NCBI GenBank assembly: GCA_003427395.1
Contig: BFEA01000488.1
Span: 355,123-375,349, forward strand
Origin: Chara braunii
Taxonomy: Eukaryota > Streptophyta > Charophyceae > Charales > Characeae
DNA length: 20,227 bases
Direction: 5' to 3'
In this document: positions 16,903 through 20,227 of the stretch, in pieces
Layout of the letters: each line of letters starts with the position of its first letter
Position numbering within the stretch: position 1 is the first letter of the stretch
Made by a program: the position numbers and the translations under genes
Notes under the pieces: generated by a model
The model's input: the letters and a program-made list of their open reading frames with translations, nothing else
What the model was told of the DNA's origin: nothing
The model's database searches: none

Positions 16903-19900
16903 TTAACGCGGCCTCGGCGAGCTGAAAGGAGTCTGTACTGAAAACGTTGGCATAGCTGCAGCTGTTGCACGCCTGTAGATTTCCGTCACGCTCTCCAGAA
17001 CGGTCGCCATGGAAGGTCTGCATCGCGGGTCGTCGTTCGTGCACTTGTGACCGAGCATCGCTAGCCTGTAGACAGCACCCCGTTCTTCCGTGGACGACAG
17101 GATCTGCAGCAGGCTGGGATCGACGATCTCGGCCAGCTTGTCGTATGTCAGGTCATCCCTCGAAAGGCGCGGACGAGTCCAATCGACAAGTCTTACCTGC
17201 ACAGTGTCACCATCCCTCTGCCTCTGCGTCATAAGCGCTTTCCGCCCTGTGACCAACTCTAGCACCACCACCCCGTAAGCGTACACATCGTTCATCACAG
17301 TGAGCTTGAAGTCGATTGCGTACTCTGGGGCTATGTATCCAGGCGTGCCACACTTGCACACCGTATCAACTGTCTTCAACTGTGCTGCTTTCGATGCCTC
17401 CTCCCCTATGGTGACCGTAAAGCCGCTCCTGGGATTTCCGTCTCGGGCCATGCCGAAGTCGATCAACAGCGCTCGGATGTGTTTCCCTTTGTTCTCTAGC
17501 ATCACATTATGGCTCTTGATATCTCGATGGAGGATGGGAGGGTCGATGTCGTGGTGCAGATACTGCAGCACCTTTGCCAGGTGCCTGGCAATGGCGATCC
17601 GCTCGCGCAAATCCAGGGGCGACCGGGGGACTGTGACGCTGCAGGCTGCAGCAGCGGACTGCTGTCGATCCGGTGCCTTGTTGCTCTCCTCGGCTGTCGA
17701 CTCGTGCAGCCGCTCGTGCAGGCTGCCGCCTGTGATGAACGGGTAGACCAGGATATACGTGTTTTTCTCGGTGCAGTAGCCGATCAGCTGGCACAGATTA
17801 CGATGCCGGACATGGCTCAGAGTCTGGACCTCGGCGAGAAACTGCTTGTACTTGTGATAATCAAGCTTGCCCCGCATTACCTTGATCGCAACGTCGGTGG
17901 TGGTCCCCCCCACCATCAGGGGTGCCCTGTACACGTCACCGTACCCTCCTCTCCTCCCAGGGAGGCGAAAGTCGGCATGGAAACCGCCAGTCGCTTTCCG
18001 TAACGGAGATAAGGCGAACATCTCGACCCCTCGCATTTTTCGCCTCAGAGCACCTAAAGGGGGTTCACGGCATTCGTCAGAATCTGATGTGGAATGGCTC
18101 TGCTGACAGGGAGTGCCGGAACTTCCCGGCCGCGTCCCAGTATCACCCCACAAGTCCGCAGCAGCGGAATCAGACGGACTCGGACTCTGCAATCTTCGCA
18201 CTACGAGGAAGACTAAAACGCATCCAACAAGCACTGCGGATGCAGAGACAGCAATACCTATTATTGTACTCGTTGCCACGTCGTGTCTCGCCGTGTCGAT
18301 CGGCGACTTCGTCGGACCAGAACTGTCCGATTGCTGGCTACGAGTGCTACGTTGGGGAATCTGCAAGGGAGGTGACACCGAAGCGTCAGCTCGTGCCGGT
18401 GCCGATGCCGATGGCAGTGCGGAAGTCGGGTATTCGAGCAGTTTTGATCGAGCAATTAGCATTGACGATTCTCTGCCAGCACTGCCGTCGCATCGGTGAA
18501 GGGCAGAAGCATTCAGCTTCAGCTTCAGCAGGCTGGAGGGTTGTCGAGTCCCTATGATAAGATACCGATCGTCATTTGAAAGAGTTATTGATCCAAGACG
18601 AACTGTTTCGTTTGTGTGTTTGTTTCGCAACGATGCGATCGTCTTGACTTCTATCACCTCTCCCTCCGGCTCTTGAAGTGTTAACAATCGGATTTGACCC
18701 CCCGCGCCGTCAACAACAAATAGATTACAGCCGTCACATGTCAAAGCAAGTCCAGAGGGAATGCGACACTCGGCGAACATCGGAGGAGGACCATCTCGAG
18801 TCATCCATTCTGACAAAGCGCTCGTGTTTCCAGCTATCGTTCTCGTCGCACCGGTATAAATGTCCACCTGTCGAATCACATTGTTGGCTCTCTCTGCGAC
18901 GTAGAGGCTGCGCCCTTTTCTATAAAGTGAGCGGGAACTGAACTTCGGCAGATTGAACCGAACTTCAGAGCCTATGTCGCCATCCCGAAAGCCTTTACTC
19001 TCACTTGCAGTTTGCGGACCCGCAAGGACGTCAATGCTCGAAACGGAAGATCCCATCATCATGGGGACAACTGAGATCCGATCTCGGGAGGACACCAAGA
19101 AGGACGGCTGCGACGGATGCTTGACTATCGAACCGGGAAAGATGGCGCAAGTTAGTTTTACGTAAATAGTCTGTTTCTTGACAAGATCCACTTTCAGCAG
19201 ACGGCCATTAAGGAAGTCTGTGACAACTAAGGTCCTTCCGTCCAGTGCAACAACGCCAGCATCACCGAGTGATGACGCTGGCGTAAGGTTCGTCACTGCA
19301 AGCGCAAACTTGGGTTCCAGTTTAGGCCATGGCCCAGCAACATGTGAAATTTTGTAAAACTCTCCCAATCCCGACCCCGATCCCGATCCAGATCCTGATC
19401 CCGATCCCAATCCACATCCCGATCCCGACCCAGATCGCAATCCAGATCCCGATGCCGATGCCGATCCCGATTCCGATCCCGATTCCGATCCAGATCCCAA
19501 CCCAGATCCCGATGCCGATCCCGATCCAGATCCCGATCCCGATCCCGATCCAGATCCAGAATCTGATGTGCTCTGAGAGAGAGAGGCCTGCTTCACTGAG
19601 AACTCGCACGGAAAATTTGCTCCTCCCGGCTTCGGCACTTTCCTCTCCACCCCATCAGTCGAAAAAGTAACGTCTTCTGGAGCGGAAGAAAATTCTAAGT
19701 CTACGTTTCGTCTTTCGTCCAGGTTGGCAAACACATCTCCAACGTAAGAGACGAGTCCGCTCTCCAGGATGTGCAATTCGATGGGCCCATTTCGAACTTC
19801 TTGTAGCGTACCCGATGGTGACGGTGACGGTGATGCTACGCGCAAACTGGGAGTGGAACCCGATTCAGGATCTACTAGTACGTCAAAATATCTGTCGACG

Positions 19901-20133
19901 GCAGGGTTCGTGAGGATTTTAACATTAGCAAGGTGAACTGCAAGTCGGACGGTTTCAACTTGTGCGAATGCGATCCTGCAACTGCCACTGATGTAATGCA
20001 AGGATAATATGTAAACAAGGTACGTCGAGAGAGGCAGGGAGCAAATTTGCATGCACAGAACTAGGACACTCTCTAGGCAGGTTCCGACACGGAGCCAAGG
20101 AACGATCGACTTCAGAACGGATGGCAAAGCCAT
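16903..20133 (-). CDS. Receptor-like Ser/Thr kinase with NHL-repeat ectodomain
   Basis: An uninterrupted 1076-residue frame. Residues 24-50 are hydrophobic (possible signal peptide or intron read-through). Residues 62-150 weakly recall a malectin-like fold ([18 protein letters not shown]). Residues 191-257 are a Ser-Gly linker. Residues 277-545 hold NHL-type beta-propeller repeats, for example [14 protein letters not shown] then [15 protein letters not shown] at 385-424, and a second at 446-485. A membrane helix lies at 622-645, followed by basic residues. The kinase domain spans about 718-1055: glycine loop [10 protein letters not shown] (727-736), Lys751 in VAIKV, Glu768, HRDIKSHN (869-876), DFG (892-894) and [10 protein letters not shown]. 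It is an RD kinase of RLK/Pelle type, expected to be active at the plasma membrane. Two inserts, at about 811-838 and in the activation segment (899-925), enlarge it. The first loop glycine is replaced by Arg, with a Gly one residue earlier. The ATG has A at -3 and G at +4, but no in-frame stop lies upstream before the CA repeat, so the true start could be further out. Ligand unknown. Confidence 0.92.
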   Translation of the reverse strand: MALPSVLKSIVPWLRVGTCLESVLVLCMQICSLPLSTYLVYILSLHYISGSCRIAFAQVETVRLAVHLANVKILTNPAVDRYFDVLVDPESGSTPSLRVASPSPSPSGTLQEVRNGPIELHILESGLVSYVGDVFANLDERRNVDLEFSSAPEDVTFSTDGVERKVPKPGGANFPCEFSVKQASLSQSTSDSGSGSGSGSGSGSGSASGSGLGSGSESGSESGSASASGSGLRSGSGSGCGLGSGSGSGSGSGSGLGEFYKISHVAGPWPKLEPKFALAVTNLTPASSLGDAGVVALDGRTLVVTDFLNGRLLKVDLVKKQTIYVKLTCAIFPGSIVKHPSQPSFLVSSRDRISVVPMMMGSSVSSIDVLAGPQTASESKGFRDGDIGSEVRFNLPKFSSRSLYRKGRSLYVAERANNVIRQVDIYTGATRTIAGNTSALSEWMTRDGPPPMFAECRIPSGLALTCDGCNLFVVDGAGGQIRLLTLQEPEGEVIEVKTIASLRNKHTNETVRLGSITLSNDDRYLIIGTRQPSSLLKLKLNASALHRCDGSAGRESSMLIARSKLLEYPTSALPSASAPARADASVSPPLQIPQRSTRSQQSDSSGPTKSPIDTARHDVATSTIIGIAVSASAVLVGCVLVFLVVRRLQSPSPSDSAAADLWGDTGTRPGSSGTPCQQSHSTSDSDECREPPLGALRRKMRGVEMFALSPLRKATGGFHADFRLPGRRGGYGDVYRAPLMVGGTTTDVAIKVMRGKLDYHKYKQFLAEVQTLSHVRHRNLCQLIGYCTEKNTYILVYPFITGGSLHERLHESTAEESNKAPDRQQSAAAACSVTVPRSPLDLRERIAIARHLAKVLQYLHHDIDPPILHRDIKSHNVMLENKGKHIRALLIDFGMARDGNPRSGFTVTIGEEASKAAQLKTVDTVCKCGTPGYIAPEYAIDFKLTVMNDVYAYGVVVLELVTGRKALMTQRQRDGDTVQVRLVDWTRPRLSRDDLTYDKLAEIVDPSLLQILSSTEERGAVYRLAMLGHKCTNDDPRCRPSMATVLESVTEIYRRATAAAMPTFSVQTPFSSPRPR
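19363..19563 (-). repeat. In-gene hexanucleotide repeat encoding a Ser-Gly linker
   Basis: Imperfect repeats of GGATCG/GGATCT-type hexamers encode about 67 residues of alternating Gly and Ser, with occasional Glu, Ala, Leu, Arg and Cys. Units are multiples of six, so length changes keep the frame. The linker separates the N-terminal segment from the NHL region. Confidence 0.93.
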
Positions 20134-20175
20134 TGTTCTCTCCCGATTAGTACCGGCCCTACCGGGAGATTAATT

Positions 20176-20181
<6 letters not shown>

Positions 20182-20227
<46 letters not shown>
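20182..20227. repeat. CA dinucleotide microsatellite at the window edge
   Basis: At least 23 CA units, running off the window. It begins about 49 bp upstream of the kinase start codon (GT repeat on the gene strand), so it lies in the 5' leader, promoter or an intron. Confidence 0.97.

Noticed and set aside
19322-19670. Open frames with Ile-Gly-Trp or Pro-Ile repeats on both strands
   Set aside because: They are alternative readings of the hexanucleotide repeat inside the receptor kinase gene.

Overview
This is a repeat-rich eukaryotic nuclear window carrying one convincing intact gene. The organism is most likely a streptophyte. The evidence is an RLK/Pelle-type receptor kinase, degenerate plant-type telomere motifs (CCCTAAA) and Helitron remains. 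A charophyte alga such as Chara would fit the repeat density, the many homopolymer tracts and the short-read draft assembly, but the species is inferred, not shown. There are no bacterial-style operons, rRNAs or CRISPR arrays.

Layout from left to right. Positions 408-3750 hold a decayed autonomous Helitron on the minus strand, with a RepHel layout: Helitron_like_N, an HUH nuclease with a two-tyrosine motif, then a PIF1-like helicase. It is broken by at least five in-frame stops and by frameshifts. A 530-bp PIF/Harbinger-like MITE with TAA target duplications follows (3854-4383), then a tRNA-derived SINE-like stretch (about 4387-4745), then a 59-bp tandem array and related dispersed copies (4892-5553). 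Positions 5554-6932 carry an unrecognised, frame-broken open region. Positions 7776-8949 are a diverged duplication plus an assembly artefact: a 38-bp Nextera mate-pair junction adapter lies between two 399-bp copies of the same sequence.

Positions 8950-15670 form a dense mosaic of non-coding repeats. It holds a family of short foldback elements (at least five copies), a 50-bp-arm inverted repeat, two further MITE-like elements with inverted ends, and tandem arrays with roughly 100-, 80-, 10- and 25-bp units. It also holds a telomere-like patch, an 18-N gap beside a 36-A run, and a single N flanked by two identical 83-bp sequences, which is probably an unmerged contig overlap. Positions 16508-16804 hold two poly(A) tracts bounded by target-site-like direct repeats, which look like retroposition scars.

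The right end (16903-20133, minus strand) encodes a 1076-residue transmembrane receptor-like kinase. Its outer region has NHL-type repeats and a Ser-Gly linker, followed by one membrane helix and a kinase domain with the key catalytic residues present. No multi-gene system is visible. The most notable biology is the NHL-ectodomain receptor kinase and the clustered foldback family. The most important caution is that at least two of the duplications are probably assembly products.
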